A DNA stretch of 64,000 nt from assembly GCA_032716605.1 (NCBI GenBank), contig CM064509.1, positions 50,165,990 through 50,229,989 of the forward strand, given 5' to 3'. The DNA is from Paralithodes platypus. Taxonomy: Eukaryota; Arthropoda; Malacostraca; Decapoda; Lithodidae. The notes under the pieces were generated by a model that was not told the DNA's origin, ran no database searches, and worked only from the letters and a program-made list of their open reading frames with translations. Shown one piece after another: positions 43,418 through 54,680 of the stretch. Both the position numbers and the translations under genes were made by a program. Position 1 is the stretch's first letter. Each line of letters starts with the position of its first letter.

Positions 43418-44569
43418 TCTTTTCTACTTCTTCTTCCTCGTGTTTAATCATTGCCTCTTGTATCAGTATTTTTACCTTCTTTTTTTCTTCGTATGTCCTC
43501 ACCGCTTGTATTTCCTCTCTTTCTCTCTCTCCGCCTTCCCACCTATTTCTCTCTATCATCCTTCTCCTTTCTCTGTTTGCATTCCTTCTTTCACTTCTTG
43601 CTTGCTTTATTTCCCTATTCCACCATGGTTTTTGTTTTATTTTTCCTGTCCATCTTCTTATTCTTCCTATGCTCCTGTCTAACGCTCTATGTATGTCCAT
43701 CATCAGCTCTCCGTCCATTTCTTCTATGTTTCCCTCTCTTCTTTCCCCAATTTCTTCACGGTATCTTTTGTATTCCATCCATCTTTCACTTTTTAGATTC
43801 CATTTATTTATCCTCCACCTCGTGTTTCCTTTGTTTTTCCATTCCTTTGTGTAGTTTATCACCATGAGTCTGTGGTCGCTTTGTATCCCCACTTCATTCT
43901 CCTCATCTATCCACATGTTTTGGATCTCTTCTCTTGCTCTTCCATTCGCTAGTATGAAGTCTATCGCCGATCTTTGGCCTTCTCCGTGTCTTACCCATGT
44001 CGCCTTCCCCTCTCCCATTGTTTGGTTCAGTATTTCCATTTAATTTTCTTCCGCAAATTGGATCAAGGTTTCTCCATTTCCGTTTATCCTTTCCCCTAGT
44101 ATCCCTATGTGTGCATTCATATATCCCTTATACCCTTAATTTCTTGTATTCCTTGGTACTTTATTCTGTTTTCTTTTCGTTCCCTTCTCCCCCCTTCCAC
44201 CGTGAAGTACCCTACTATTACTGTAATGTTGTCTTCCCTCCCATTATTCATCCTCGCTAGTGCCACTCCCATTATATCTTACATTTCCTTTGATTCCCCA
44301 CCCTTTAGTTTCTCTATTTTCCAGTTTGAGTTGTTCCTAATCATTATCCCTACCCCTCCCCCTTTCTTTTCTGATTTCTCCCTCCCTCTCCCAATGAGCG
44401 TATATTTATCCCCCTCCCATTTTGTCTCTCCCCTAAGGTGTGTTTCTGTTATTCCTATCATTTCCATTTCCCTCTCACTCCATATCTCTTCAATGTCTTG
44501 GATTTTTCCTCTGTTTATTCCATTTATGTTTACACATCCTATTTTTATTCCTCGGTTCTCGTTTCCCAC
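43407..44569 (-). pseudogene. LINE-C ORF2, endonuclease and linker
   Basis: Bases 44569-44279 encode KIGCVNINGINRGK, IGITETHLRGETKW and GGGVGIMIRN, the first blocks of the exonuclease-III-like fold. After a damaged gap, 44039-43407 (210 codons) encodes AIDFILANGR and IQSDHRLMVI (the SDH block), then a Glu/Arg-rich linker and KPWWNREIKQA. The GDFN-type core block is not seen cleanly. A TAA at 43407 interrupts before the RT, with the same frame continuing. Confidence 0.82.
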
Positions 44570-44640
44570 CCCACGCTCTTCCCCTTTTTTCTTTTTCTTT
44601 TTTCACTCCTTGTTCTTTCTCTTTCCTTTCCTTTCTCCTT

Positions 44641-45020
44641 TTTTCCCCTCCCCCTCCTTCTTCCTCTCCCGCCGTTCTTTCTCCCATGTCTGCGTTTTTC
44701 CCTCCCCCTCCTTCCTCTCCCGCCGTTCTTTCTCCCATGTCTGCGTTTTTTCCCCTCCCCCTCCTTCTTCCTCTCCCGCCGTTCTTTCTCCCATGTCTGC
44801 GTTTTTCCCCTCCCCCTCCTTCCTCTCCCGCCGTTCTTTCTCCCATGTCTGCGTTTTTTCCCCTCCCCCTCCTTCTTCCTCTCCCGCCGTTCTTTCTCCC
44901 ATGTCTGCGTTTTTTCCCCTCCCCCTCCTTCTTCCTCTCCCGCCGTTCTTTCTCCCATGTCTGCGTTTTTCCCCTCCCCCTCCTTCCTCTCCCGCCGTTC
45001 TTTCTCCCATGTCTACGTTT
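44641..45020. repeat. Minisatellite in LINE-C, 51-56-bp units, 7 copies
   Basis: The phrase ATGTCTGCGTTTTT recurs at 44686, 44737, 44793, 44845, 44901 and 44957, with a variant at 45009. Spacings are 51, 56, 52, 56, 56 and 52. Each unit also carries CTCTCCCGCCGTTCTTTC. The pyrimidine-only composition keeps most frames open on both strands, which produces long but meaningless open frames. Confidence 0.95.
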
Positions 45021-45164
45021 CCCTCGACTTCCCCGACTTCATTTCCAATATTCTTCTCATTTTACTCTCTTCTTTCTTTCCTTCCCCTCCCTTTTGTCTT
45101 GTCCTCCCTTTCTCCTCCCGTTTTCTCTCTTCCCTCCTCCCTTCACATTTCCGTGCTCCTTAGC

Positions 45165-45340
45165 CACTCTTTCCTCTGCTCCTCACTTTCTTCTATTGCT
45201 ATCCTGATATTTCCCCCCATGATCCATTTTCCTGCTTCCGAAAGGTGTACTCCATCCCTCGCAAAGTCTCCTGGGCTCAGCTTGTAGTCTGGGTCTATAT
45301 GTATCCTACTCCTGCTTCATTCCTTGCACATAGCCTTTTG
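45165..45340 (-). pseudogene. LINE-C ORF1, C-terminal part of an SGNH/GDSL-like esterase domain
   Basis: The minus strand encodes NKRLCARNEAGVGYIDPD, then GDFARDGVHLSEAGKW and a basic/acidic tail ending in a TGA near 45165. DGVHL followed by LSEAG is the Asp-x-x-His block at the end of SGNH hydrolases. SGNH (esterase) domains are known in ORF1 of CR1-like LINEs. The GDS and GxND blocks upstream are missing because the copy is truncated near 45345. Confidence 0.78.
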
Positions 45341-45345
45341 TTCAT

Positions 45346-45670
45346 TTTTCAAAGGCACAAAGAGGCGAATGTTTGGTAATGTATGGTAATGTTTGGTGAT
45401 TTTACCAGGCAGAAGCATACAGCCTCCCGAGATTGTTTTGTAGTCTCTGGTTTAGACCAGACACTACCATATACTGTGGGTGCGGCCAATGGTCAGGGGG
45501 CAGGACTCTGGTGACGTCAGAAGGACAGATACAACCAATCAGAGCCGTGAAAAAGCGGAACGGAATGATACAATTCAAATATTAGACAACTGAAAGGGAA
45601 GAGATATTGCTAAAACGGCACCATGCACTTACCTCAAACTTATTATTTTGAATACATGAAAACCATTTTT
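45346..45670. other. Host sequence flanking LINE-C, no feature
   Basis: TGGTAATGT occurs several times near 45372-45400. Nothing else is recognisable. Confidence 0.5.
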
Positions 45671-45685
45671 ATTCCTATGTAGTTG

Positions 45686-48326
45686 TTGTTGTTGCTGTTT
45701 TTCTCCAGACTGTCTGACCGAACAGCCCCAAGGCCCCGAGCAAGGCCAAGGCCAAGGCCATAACCGAGGACCCACTCACAACCCTCCCAGCTTTACCACT
45801 AAGGAAGCCCAGGTGACCGAAGCCGCTCCCAGGGGAGGGTCTGAGGAGGGTGCGGAAATGCCCGGGATACCAAAGCCCAACCCAGAGCCCTGTACCCCTT
45901 AACAATTGTGAAGGGAAATTTGAGGGGCAAAGGGAGAAATGTGACGCTTTGGCTCCCAGTCTGACAATTTCTAGGTTGGCAATTGTGACGTCTACCAGCG
46001 TTGGCAGAATCGCCTCTCGTTGGCCACTAGCGCTCACCAGGGACATCGAAATGGGCTACAGTTATCAGAGAATGTTGTTCTTTCTTTCCTAGTAATCGCA
46101 TTGTCACAGACAGTCCAGTGGTGGTCTTTGTTTTCATCTGTGACAACGGGTTATATTTTATATCAACAGTAGTGATAATAGTACCAGCGTGTGAATGAGA
46201 AAGACTTTCAGAGCGAGGAGGTAGTAAGTGTCTGTATGTACGGGTGCATTCCTGCCTCTCGCTCGCCATTGGACGGCGTGTCTGGCTGTGTCCTATGACG
46301 CCTGCTGTCTTGTGACGTCTCGGCCTGTGATTGGCCGACCATCGCGCCTTTGCAGTCTCCTGTGTAACTTACCTCCTCCATGAGGGTCCCCAGGAGGCTT
46401 GGCGTGCGTGCTTCTAACACCCCTTTGCATACTCTCTCCCGATCACCACCTTTAATACTGTTTCTCTCACTCGATTCTCTCTTTCCATACTCTAACCTTT
46501 ATTAACTGCTCAACACTCCCCTTGGGTTCTGCATACGGTTTTCATAGCCGGCCCATTGTATTGCATGTGCCGTCCTCAGAGATATTTACATGTACTTAGA
46601 ATAGGTTTGAGGGTTCTTAGTTAGTATAGCTTAAGAACTTTGTGTGTCTCCATAATTGATTTAGTGTTTCTGCTCTTTTATTTAATGCTAGACTGGGATA
46701 AGGTGACTGTAGTCGTTGTCTCCGATGTGTGTACGGTTTGCTTATACCTACACGACTTCGACCGGTCCTGTGGTAGCCTGGGTTGTCTTTTCGGTTGCAT
46801 CATTTGCGAGTGCAGCATTGTGTTGACTGAGGGTTTTGGCCTGTACCAGTTCCACACTTTGCTGCCTCTTTGCTTGTCTTTAGAGGGTCGCCAGGATAGA
46901 ACCAGATACTTGTGATCTGGATCTATCGAGAGAGCCCCCTAGTCAATTAACGTAACTTAAAGGATGCAGTCTTAAGGACATCGCTAGGCTACGAGCCTGT
47001 CTTGCTCAACCCCAGTTCCTTACCTAGAGTATCCCAGCTAGACTTTATTAATCGAGTAGACACTTGTTAGTATTTAACACCTTACGAGCGGCCTATGCGG
47101 TTTATTTATGTGTACCGCACAGCGGGGTGTTTTTAGCCAAAATAGGGCTGTTTACGTGATCATTTTCATGCCTAAATAAGACCCAGAACGTAAAACAAGT
47201 ACCTATCCCTGAAAGGGCATAAACAGAGCTTTCGAATGACACCATAACGATCCTTGTATGATGGATAGTTTTCTTGCAATAACCGTGCAACGCGAGTGCA
47301 AAAAGCAGGTAATTCGGTACTTTCAGTACATAATTGAGTATGTAGCGAGTGAGAGAGGGAGGAGGGAGCTGAGATTTGTGTCAGTAGGTTCGCCGCGGTG
47401 GTCTGGAGCAGTCATACGCTCGCTAGTCTCCTGCCACCACTTGTCTCTCTCTCTCAGCCACATTACGTGCTGAAATTGCCACTCGAGTTATGTCGAGCGC
47501 CGCCACATAGTCCAGCTTTTTTTAACTCGACTTATGTTGCTCGCCGCTAATTAAGGGTTAATATAAGCTCTTTGATATGTGCACATTATTATTCACAGCA
47601 TTTGTTAGTCTAGGGTGTTGCTGAGCCGCACAACCATAGCAGACAGTTTCGTTGATGAGGAAGTACTTCTTTTAGTGTCGAGCATTGCTACCGTTGCGCA
47701 TTTATAGTATTCTCATGTCAGTTAACATTATAATTATGTCCTATCTTTTAGTGTATTCGATTTACACATGTGGTGTCCTGCCTCCTGCCTTTATATAGTT
47801 CTAAATCAGTACGAGCATCTTATGAGCATCAGACTTTCTTCAGAAGTTTCCAGGTCTATGCTGTAGGACTATACTTCACTTTCTTTCAGATAGGAGTGAA
47901 GAGTTTATTGTTGTTCAGAGTAACTGTATTGAAGCATCTTTTTATTGTATTAAATATTGCAGTGATTTAATTGATCTTTCCATAGATTCCTTTTTATGCA
48001 TTTTAACGTAACTTGCATCTTGTTTGTTATCAGGCTATACCAGTGCAGGTTAGCCTGAAGTAGAGTACATTTATGCCCAGTTAAGGATACCCCGCTATCG
48101 CAGATTAACCCTGGAGGGTATAGGTGTTTTGTTCGCCGGCATATAAGTTCGAGGGTTTGGATCTAGCGTACCGTTGTTGCATAGTGCCCTATTACTAGTC
48201 CAATCATTGAGTGCCCTTGTTTTATTCGTAGTCCCGGTCGTAACACAATCCTCTCTGCATCAGCTAGCAAAGGCCCTAAAAAGCTACCTTTGGTGGAGAG
48301 ATAGCTCCCCTAATGGGCACCCACCC
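45686..48326 (-). mobile_element. Retroposed unit with 15-bp target duplication and (AAC)n tail
   Basis: ATTCCTATGTAGTTG occurs at 45671-45685 and 48327-48341, directly flanking the unit. The left end is a GTT run, which is an (AAC)n tail on the minus strand. It is followed by the same 220-bp segment as 6226-6439. Long duplications of variable size with a simple-repeat tail point to LINE-mediated insertion. No RT or endonuclease is recognisable in the 2.64 kb. A MITE (47074-47561) lies inside. The 5' portion (48246-48326) is unidentified. Confidence 0.75.
47074..47561 (-). mobile_element. piggyBac-like MITE (488 bp), copy 2
   Basis: TTAA lies at 47074-47077 and 47558-47561, with the same inverted ends as copy 1 and full-length alignment in reverse orientation. 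Identical length and high similarity indicate one family with short independent histories. Confidence 0.85.
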
Positions 48327-48341
48327 ATTCCTATGTAGTTG

Positions 48342-51144
48342 GAAGCAATAATAATGTTAAAATAACAACATTTACTCTGAATTATGATTCTAAATTAGAT
48401 ATATTGAAATATGAAAAGTCCGTTAGGAGCAAATTGCCTGTTTTTCAAAACAAAATAGCTGTATGGTCCACAGTGTCTTTGAAAAATTAGCTCTGTATCT
48501 ACTATTCATATCAAAGTCACTACTGTGTCACTATCACAGTTTTGAAAGAGTTTTACGAATGATTTTCCTAACCACCACATAGGTAGCATGTTTGGCTCGC
48601 TTTTTTTGTTTTAATATACAGTGGTATCCCCTGTTGGCCTATTTCCACTGTGTAGCTTCGGCAGTGTTGCCAACACTTAGTGGTAGGCCTATGCTTCATA
48701 TTAGCGGAAACCGCTTGCTATTAGCAGTGCTGTAGTGCTCAAAACTTAGCATCGGCTCTGATCTGTTGCTGGTACTTACTCATAATTTTTATACTGATGG
48801 GCGACAGTCGTCGCTGGGACAGTATGGGTAAAGGCAAGTTAGAAATAATGGCTTGCAAATCTTTGGAATTAAGCCCTAAATCCACAATAGGGGATTTTCA
48901 ATCCTTATCATTATTATCTATGTGAAGTACATATATATATAGTATATTTAATGACGAGTATTGTGAAACTCTGGCAAAATGCATGTCACGGTTATTTTAG
49001 GGGTGGTATATTTTGAAGGGAGCGGGGGCGGCGGGACAACAGGATTTACCTTAAGTGATAGGTTTAGGTTACTCGATGACAAACTAAGATTATTCCAGAT
49101 AGTTTCACAGTCAGTACATCCACTGAGGAAGGCGGTAGGGGTCGCTAAAACTGTTAGATTTGATTTTGTTTTCTTTCATTGTGGGTTTATTTCTATATTA
49201 GGAATGACGTTAGTGTGATATTTACCATATAATTGTTTCTATTCTGGTACCAAATGAAGGTCCTGACGAGGTTTCATGTAAATCCATTCATTATGTTTTA
49301 AGAAATTTGACAGCAAAAACAAAACAAACAACGACGATCACATAATCTAGCATTATCTCCTACAATCTTCGTTTGAAGGAGAACAAAAAAGTGATGATTA
49401 TCGTAGATAGTAAGACGGCCAGTGTCAAAACCATACCCTTTTATGGTTATAAATTGTATTTATATGAATCATTATAATTAATTATTGTAGCATAGTCTCT
49501 GGTGCTGGTGTTAATAATGATATGGTACTTGCATCACAAATGGTGATTTAACTATTTTTACCAATTAATTTAAAAAGTGGTATTGTTTATTATAGGGTCA
49601 TTACTGTCATACAAAGTATCCCTTCTCCTACATAGCTCCAATCAACTAAATATTTTCAATATGTCACATTCCTTCAATACCCCTAAGCGGTTTTCAATAT
49701 TATGCTGGAAAACGAATTAAGAGGATGAAAAACTAGCCATCAAGAAATAAGTGAGGAAGCGAGAGTCGCAAAATCAATTGGAGCTGACAATCATCCACAT
49801 TTGGTTTAATCTTGACCCTTTACCTCCACCCCGGGGCTACAGGATCAAGCGGGGGATGGATTTATATATATATATAACTATTTGATAGTTCTCCGACGAC
49901 TCCGCCAGAAGACCATTTCAAGCAGTAGATTGCACCAGTTCTATCACCCAGGACTAACTATACCGGTGCTAATCTAGCATTGCTTGAGTTGGCAAGGATT
50001 GGGAGCTACCGGTGTCATACAATGGTGTAATGGTTGAGTTGTACGGTCTATATATTTAACTTGTTTTACCTGCATTATATGGTAAGGTTCACATGAACAA
50101 TGGACAGTTTTGAGTCTGTGTTGGTGGACATACACATGCAAACACACACACACTCAAAGTAACTGAGTAACACACAGACAAACACAAAGATGCAGACGCT
50201 TTCTGTGTTTTGTTTTTACAATATATCAATCTTTATTGTTATATACCTAGCCACTCATTTATTTGTCTATTAATATATCATCACTTCCAGTCCTAACACT
50301 ATTTCATACATACTGTTATAATTTTATCCATCCTCGTAGTATTGTGTTGAGGTCGTCCCTATAGTAAGGAGAGAGTATACTCATTAAAGATAAATAAATC
50401 ATCTGTTCTGCCTGCTCAAGTTTTAAATATTGCATAGAACATTGTAGAATAAATGCATTGGAATGCAGACTTTGCAAGCATTGCCCGTTACAATCAGCTA
50501 CTAAACTATGCAGTTGGGTAGGCTTTATTAGCCTGTACATGCAAGGGAGGGGCACTATTTTACATACATTTGTGCCAGTTAAGTTTGTTACTTTTATTGA
50601 CAACTAGCCAGTCACTAGGAAAAAGTGTTACTAAAATACTACCGTCATAAGCTATGTAGTATGTATTATATACTGTCGATCAGTGATTCTCACATATATT
50701 GAAACTGGCTCATTTCTTTTAGTTAAAGATTATATCTTGTCTATACGTGACTTGGTAAAAGTGTAATTTGTAATTATGTATGTACGGTCTTTCAATAGAG
50801 AACAAATATTGAGAACAAAAAAAAATTATTGAGGGATAATCAATAACAAAAAGTAGATCGAAGTACAAAAAGTAGTCGGCGGCAAGAATTTGTTATGAAA
50901 GGAAGGTAAAGGAAAGGTTGAGAGTTGTAAGACAGAAGAGTTTTGGAAGACACAATAATAAGGATAATAAAACAAAATAATTATAGTTGCAAGCAACGTT
51001 GTCCGGGGTTCAAGCGGTTTTGCAGGCAGGTATTGTGTTGGATACAAGGGCTATGTCACATTATATACAAAAATCATGGAGAAACTACAGAAGGAACAAA
51101 TTGTAGCCATTTTGGTTGTGGCCAATTAGGAGTGTGGTTGGTTT
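48342..51144. other. Gene-free AT-rich interval
   Basis: Short AT runs (48928-48945, 49864-49876) and a CA run (near 50140) are present. Small open frames (48979-49218 plus, 50316-50603 minus) show no known domain and are not called. Confidence 0.55.
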
Positions 51145-51221
51145 GTTGTAGCTGTTTACAAGCGTGGCTGTTGTTTTATTGTGACCAAGTATGAGTGTGG
51201 CTATTTTGATTGTGTTTTTGT
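51145..51221 (+). repeat. 77-bp direct repeat, left copy, bordering the BEL element
   Basis: It begins GTTGTAGCTGTTTACAAG and ends GATTGTGTTTTTGT. It matches 58451-58527 with two differences by eye. The neighbouring sequence has further GTGGCCA/TGTGGCT phrases, also found at 63530-63650. Confidence 0.92.
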
Positions 51222-51400
51222 TCTTCTCTCACCTAATCCTCCACTCCTCACCAGTTGTAGGATTATATTTAAGACAAAGATCACATTAGTCCTTGTTCTT
51301 GCTGATCTTGCCACCTTATACGGGCTTGCTGAGCGGCTTTACGTATCGGTCTTTCTCTAGTATCATCATTTGTCTCTTCAACCGGTATTACACTAGTTAT

Positions 51401-52297
51401 TTACAAGGGAATTAATTTATCAATTGTTCTTATTGATACCTTGCCTTTAGATAGGACTTTAACAACTCTTAAGGTGCCGTTTCTGTGTGGAAGTAGGGAT
51501 ATTATTTTACCGATGGGCCATGTTGACCGAGCAGAGTCACAGTCAATTAAAACTAAATCACCTGGCTTCAGAGGATTGGATGCAGAAGTCTTCCTTGTTC
51601 CGTAATGGTGTTCTTTGAGAGAAGTGAGGTAGTCCGTTCGCCATACTTTATTCCACTGACTTAGCACTTTGTTGAGATGGTTGAACCGAGCTCTAAAATT
51701 GTCAGCATTAAAACTGCCCAAGTTTAAAAGAAACTCTGGCTCTTTAACCAACTCCTTATTTATGACAGGTGGTATTATATCTATAAGTGATCCTTGCAGT
51801 AGGTGATTAGGAGTCAGAGCTTCTGGCTCGTCAATGTCTTCTTGGAGGTAAGTAAGTGGGCGGTTGTTAATTCTAGCCTCTATCTCAACTAGTACTGTAC
51901 GGAGCTCTTCAGTGTTTATTATCTTATTGTGTAGCACCTTTCTTAAGCATCCCTTCACAACTCCAATCATCCTCTCATAAAATCTTCCTTGCCAAGGTGC
52001 TCGAGGTGGAATACACTTCCACTCCCATTGACGCGATTCAAAAAATTCTAGCACCTCCGGTAACTGGAAAAATCCTCTTCACAATATTTCAGTTGCTCTA
52101 AAATTGGTTCCATTGTCAGAAATGATAAGTCTTGGGCAAGATCTTCTCCCTGTGAATCTTCTGAAGCCCTGTAAGAATATGATGGCTGTCAAATCTGTTG
52201 CTAACTCAAGATGAACAGCCCGTGTGGTGGCACATGTGAACAAACTGATATAAGCCTTTGTCGGCTCAGAGTTTGTGTCTCCGCTGGGATTTTGCAA
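51401..52297 (-). pseudogene. BEL integrase, C-terminal half
   Basis: Bases 52297-52079 encode FTCATTRAVHLELATDLTA and LIISDNGTNFRA, which holds the second catalytic Asp. A stop separates this from 52054-51401 (217 codons). That part reads WKCIPPRAPWQGRFYERMIG with the catalytic Glu, INNRPLTYL, and a C-terminal domain with KPGDLVLID and LLPHRNGTLRVVKV. The sequence is typical of BEL/Pao integrases, which insert cDNA with short target duplications. Confidence 0.9.
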
Positions 52298-52639
52298 CTG
52301 TATAGCTCCAGTGTAGTCAACTGTATAGCTCCAGTGTAGTCAACTGTATAGCTCCAGTGTAGTCAACTGTATAGCTCCAGTGTAGTCAACTGTATAGCTC
52401 CAGTGTAGTCAACTGTATAGCTCCAGTGTAGTCAACTGTATAGCTCCAGTGTAGTCAACTGTATAGCTCCAGTGTAGTCAACTGTATAGCTCCAGTGTAG
52501 TCAACTGTATAGCTCCAGTGTAGTCAACTGTATAGCTCCAGTGTAGTCAACTGTATAGCTCCAGTGTAGTCAACTGTATAGCTCCAGTGTAGTCAACTGT
52601 ATAGCTCCAGTGTAGTCAACTGTATAGCTCCAGTGTAGT
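52295..52639. repeat. Minisatellite, 23-bp unit x 15, inside BEL integrase
   Basis: Exactly 345 bp made of 15 copies of CAACTGTATAGCTCCAGTGT plus AGT, essentially identical. On the coding strand the unit is the DNA that encodes VDYTGAIQ, the segment with the first catalytic Asp of the integrase. Because 23 is not a multiple of 3, the expansion cycles through all frames and brings in a stop every third unit. Confidence 0.97.
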
Positions 52640-53172
52640 CAACTCCTACTACTTGAAAGGGTCTTGTTTCTGTAACTCTTTCTCTTGGAAGTGGTGGTGG
52701 TCCTGGATACTGGAGAGTTCTAGAATCATATCTTCGACAGATAATACATTTTCTAATGCAAGATTTAATTGCTTGTCGAGCCTTTGGGATCCAGAAACTC
52801 CTCCTTATGTTGATTTTTTGGTAGTAAGACAGGATGTTTTGTCCCATACTGTAATGAAGAGTTGTGAATTCTACCTTGACATCTTATTACACTCCTACTA
52901 TCAAGCAATAACCCCAAGTCTTTAATTAATTTATTACTTCCGAGTGTCTTTGTAGACGACTCAGAAACGTGATTAATAGGTTTGAGTGTCTTTGTAGACG
53001 ACTCATGGAGTTCACTTTTAGGGTCATTGCCTGACAAGGAGCGCAATATTTGATGTTCCTCTTGGTAGCGTTCACTCTGCACCTTCCTTATCCAAAATTC
53101 TGTTGGACAAACAAACTGAACCGGAAGTGTCCACCCTTTTCTCTCGTAAATGTTCCTGATCAATTTGAACAC
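52593..53172 (-). pseudogene. BEL integrase zinc-binding domain and start of catalytic core
   Basis: Bases 53172-52765 encode VQSERYQEEHQILRSL and LIKDLGLLLDSRSVIRCQGR. Bases 52847-52593 encode IRRSFWIPKARQAIKSCIRK, then CIICRRYDS (zinc-binding Cys pair) and FQVVGVDYTGAIQL. A 42-bp in-frame duplication (GAGTGTCTTTGTAGACGACT at 52942 and 52984) is present in the linker. The frame changes near 52800. Confidence 0.85.
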
Positions 53173-53422
53173 CTTACCCGTAACTCTGAGGAGCTTCCCA
53201 AGCGAGAAAAATCTGGTTTGGTCTATCAGCAGATTTGTCTGCTTATCAGGTTGTGCTACATTCTCATTTGGTATATCATGCTTGACACCACATTTGACTT
53301 TTGTTCAGGCCACCGATCTTGATCTGTCAGCCAGTCAGGTCCTTGGAACCACAGTTTGTCTCTTGCTAGATGTTTTACTGTAGTTCCTCTACTAAGCATG
53401 TCTGCAGGGTTTGACTTGGTCG

Positions 53423-53689
53423 CTACATGTAGAAAGAGTTAAAATCCTTTTGTGATTCATGAATTTCTGCCACCCTATTCTTTACATATGGTAGGTTTGA
53501 ATTGTCGTTCCTTATCCATTGAAGAGCAGCTTCATTATCTGACCACACGTATGTCTTAACTATTATTAAGTGGTCTAATGTTCGATGAATGTATGTAGCA
53601 AGTTTTGTCCCAACTAACAAAGCAGTGAGCTCTAATTGTGGTATGATTCTGGTTTTCAGCGGAGGTACGCGAGTTCGACTGGTCAGCAA
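53423..53689 (-). pseudogene. BEL RNase H domain
   Basis: The frame encodes TRVPPLKTRIIPQLELTAL and YVWSDNEAALQWIRND, with conserved Glu and Asp of RNase H. The first Asp block upstream (53690-53927, around AYGAAAYLVT) is present but out of frame or interrupted. The domain would remove RNA from the hybrid during cDNA synthesis. Confidence 0.82.
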
Positions 53690-53927
53690 TAGTGAGTGGG
53701 ATCTTGTAACTAAGTATGCTGCTGCACCATAAGCCTTTGAGGATGCATCACAAAATTATTATGTGCAAAGTACTCTGATCAGATTCATTGCATGTCATTC
53801 TTGGCACTTTAAATTCTGACAACTTCTGTAATTCTGCTTGTAGTGTCTTCCACTGATCAGTAAAATATTCTGGTAAATGATCATCCCAATCTACTTTCAG
53901 TTGCCACGCCTCCTGCAGTAACAGTTT

Positions 53928-54650
53928 TCATTTTATTGTGATTGGGGGAAAAAATCCTAGGGGATCAAACATTTTACTGACTTTACTCAGCAGCAGGCGC
54001 TTAGTTAGAGTAGATTGTTCTAATTCTGAGTAGACTACAGGTTTGAGATTCAGAGTGTCATCTTCAGTGTGCCACTGTAATCCGAGTACGTTGGTTATTC
54101 TTGGGGCTTCATATCCTTGGAAATTCTTCTTGATGATCTCTTGATGCTTGCTATTATTGGTGGACCACTGTCTGAGCGGCATATTTGCAAGATTTAACTC
54201 TCGATTTACCTCTTGATATATGTTCATCAATATGTTTTCATCCATGGCGGTTCCTTGAAAATTGTCTACGTAGAAGTTAGTAGCCAATATTTCTTTGATG
54301 GGGCTAGTAGACTTCCGTAAATGGTAGTCAATTGTGGCTTGAAGTAGAAAGGGTGAACTTGTCGCCCCAAAGAGCACAGACCGAAATCTGTAAGTTTTCA
54401 CTGGACTTTTTGGATTCTGAGGATCTATAGGCCAGAGGAAACTGGTAAAATCACGATCGTCTTCTTGCAAACCAATCCTTAGGAACGCCTTTGATATGTC
54501 TGCAGTAAATGCATACGGATTGGTTCTGAACCGTAGTAACACATTACCTAGTTTCTTGGTCAGTGTGGGTCCAGTCATGAGACAGTCATTCAAGGATGGG
54601 GCTTGTGAACTTGCCTTTGCGCTGCAGTTGAAAACTATTCTAAGAGGTGT
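53928..54650 (-). pseudogene. BEL reverse transcriptase
   Basis: The frame 54593-53928 (221 codons) carries FTADISKAFLRIGLQEDDRD, FRSVLFGATSSPFLLQATI and the BEL-type catalytic loop NFYVDNF. It is preceded by LRIVFNCSAKA in the same domain. YVDN in place of YxDD is normal in BEL/Pao RTs, which use YVDD or YVDN. A frameshift near 54680 separates it from the protease. Confidence 0.9.
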
Positions 54651-54680
54651 AGTTACATTTGACCGAGAGCTCTGGGGAAG

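Larger units (their letters stand above)
40845..45345 (-). mobile_element. LINE-C: non-LTR retrotransposon with SGNH-type ORF1 remnant
   Basis: The minus-strand order is ORF1 C-terminus with an SGNH-like motif (45340-45165), minisatellite (45020-44641), endonuclease (44569-43900), RT (43400-42191), C-terminal domain (42178 to about 41260) and a duplicated 3' tail with TTC/GAA runs (41180-40845). The coding strand is very purine-rich. Homopolymer C/G runs at 41176, 43051 and 43247 and a stop at 43407 break the frames. RT motifs RGVRQGCVLSPLLF and LLFADDVVLMA are clear. The clade is uncertain; I would not go beyond an endonuclease-bearing LINE. Confidence 0.88.

Noticed and set aside
44109..45287. 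Long plus-strand open frames of up to 392 codons, rich in Pro, Ser and Phe
   Set aside because: They are the antisense of LINE-C's purine-rich coding strand and its minisatellite. Three frames are open at once and no domain is visible.
46505..48245. A solo LTR ending CGTAACA near 48245, with AATAAA in reverse orientation
   Set aside because: No matching start or flanking duplication could be found, so the boundaries would be guesswork.
48979..49218. Possible 79-codon gene on the plus strand
   Set aside because: No similarity to any family I recognise and no supporting context.
52295..52639. CRISPR array
   Set aside because: The 23-bp units are directly contiguous with no variable spacers, and the setting is a eukaryotic retrotransposon. 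It is a minisatellite.
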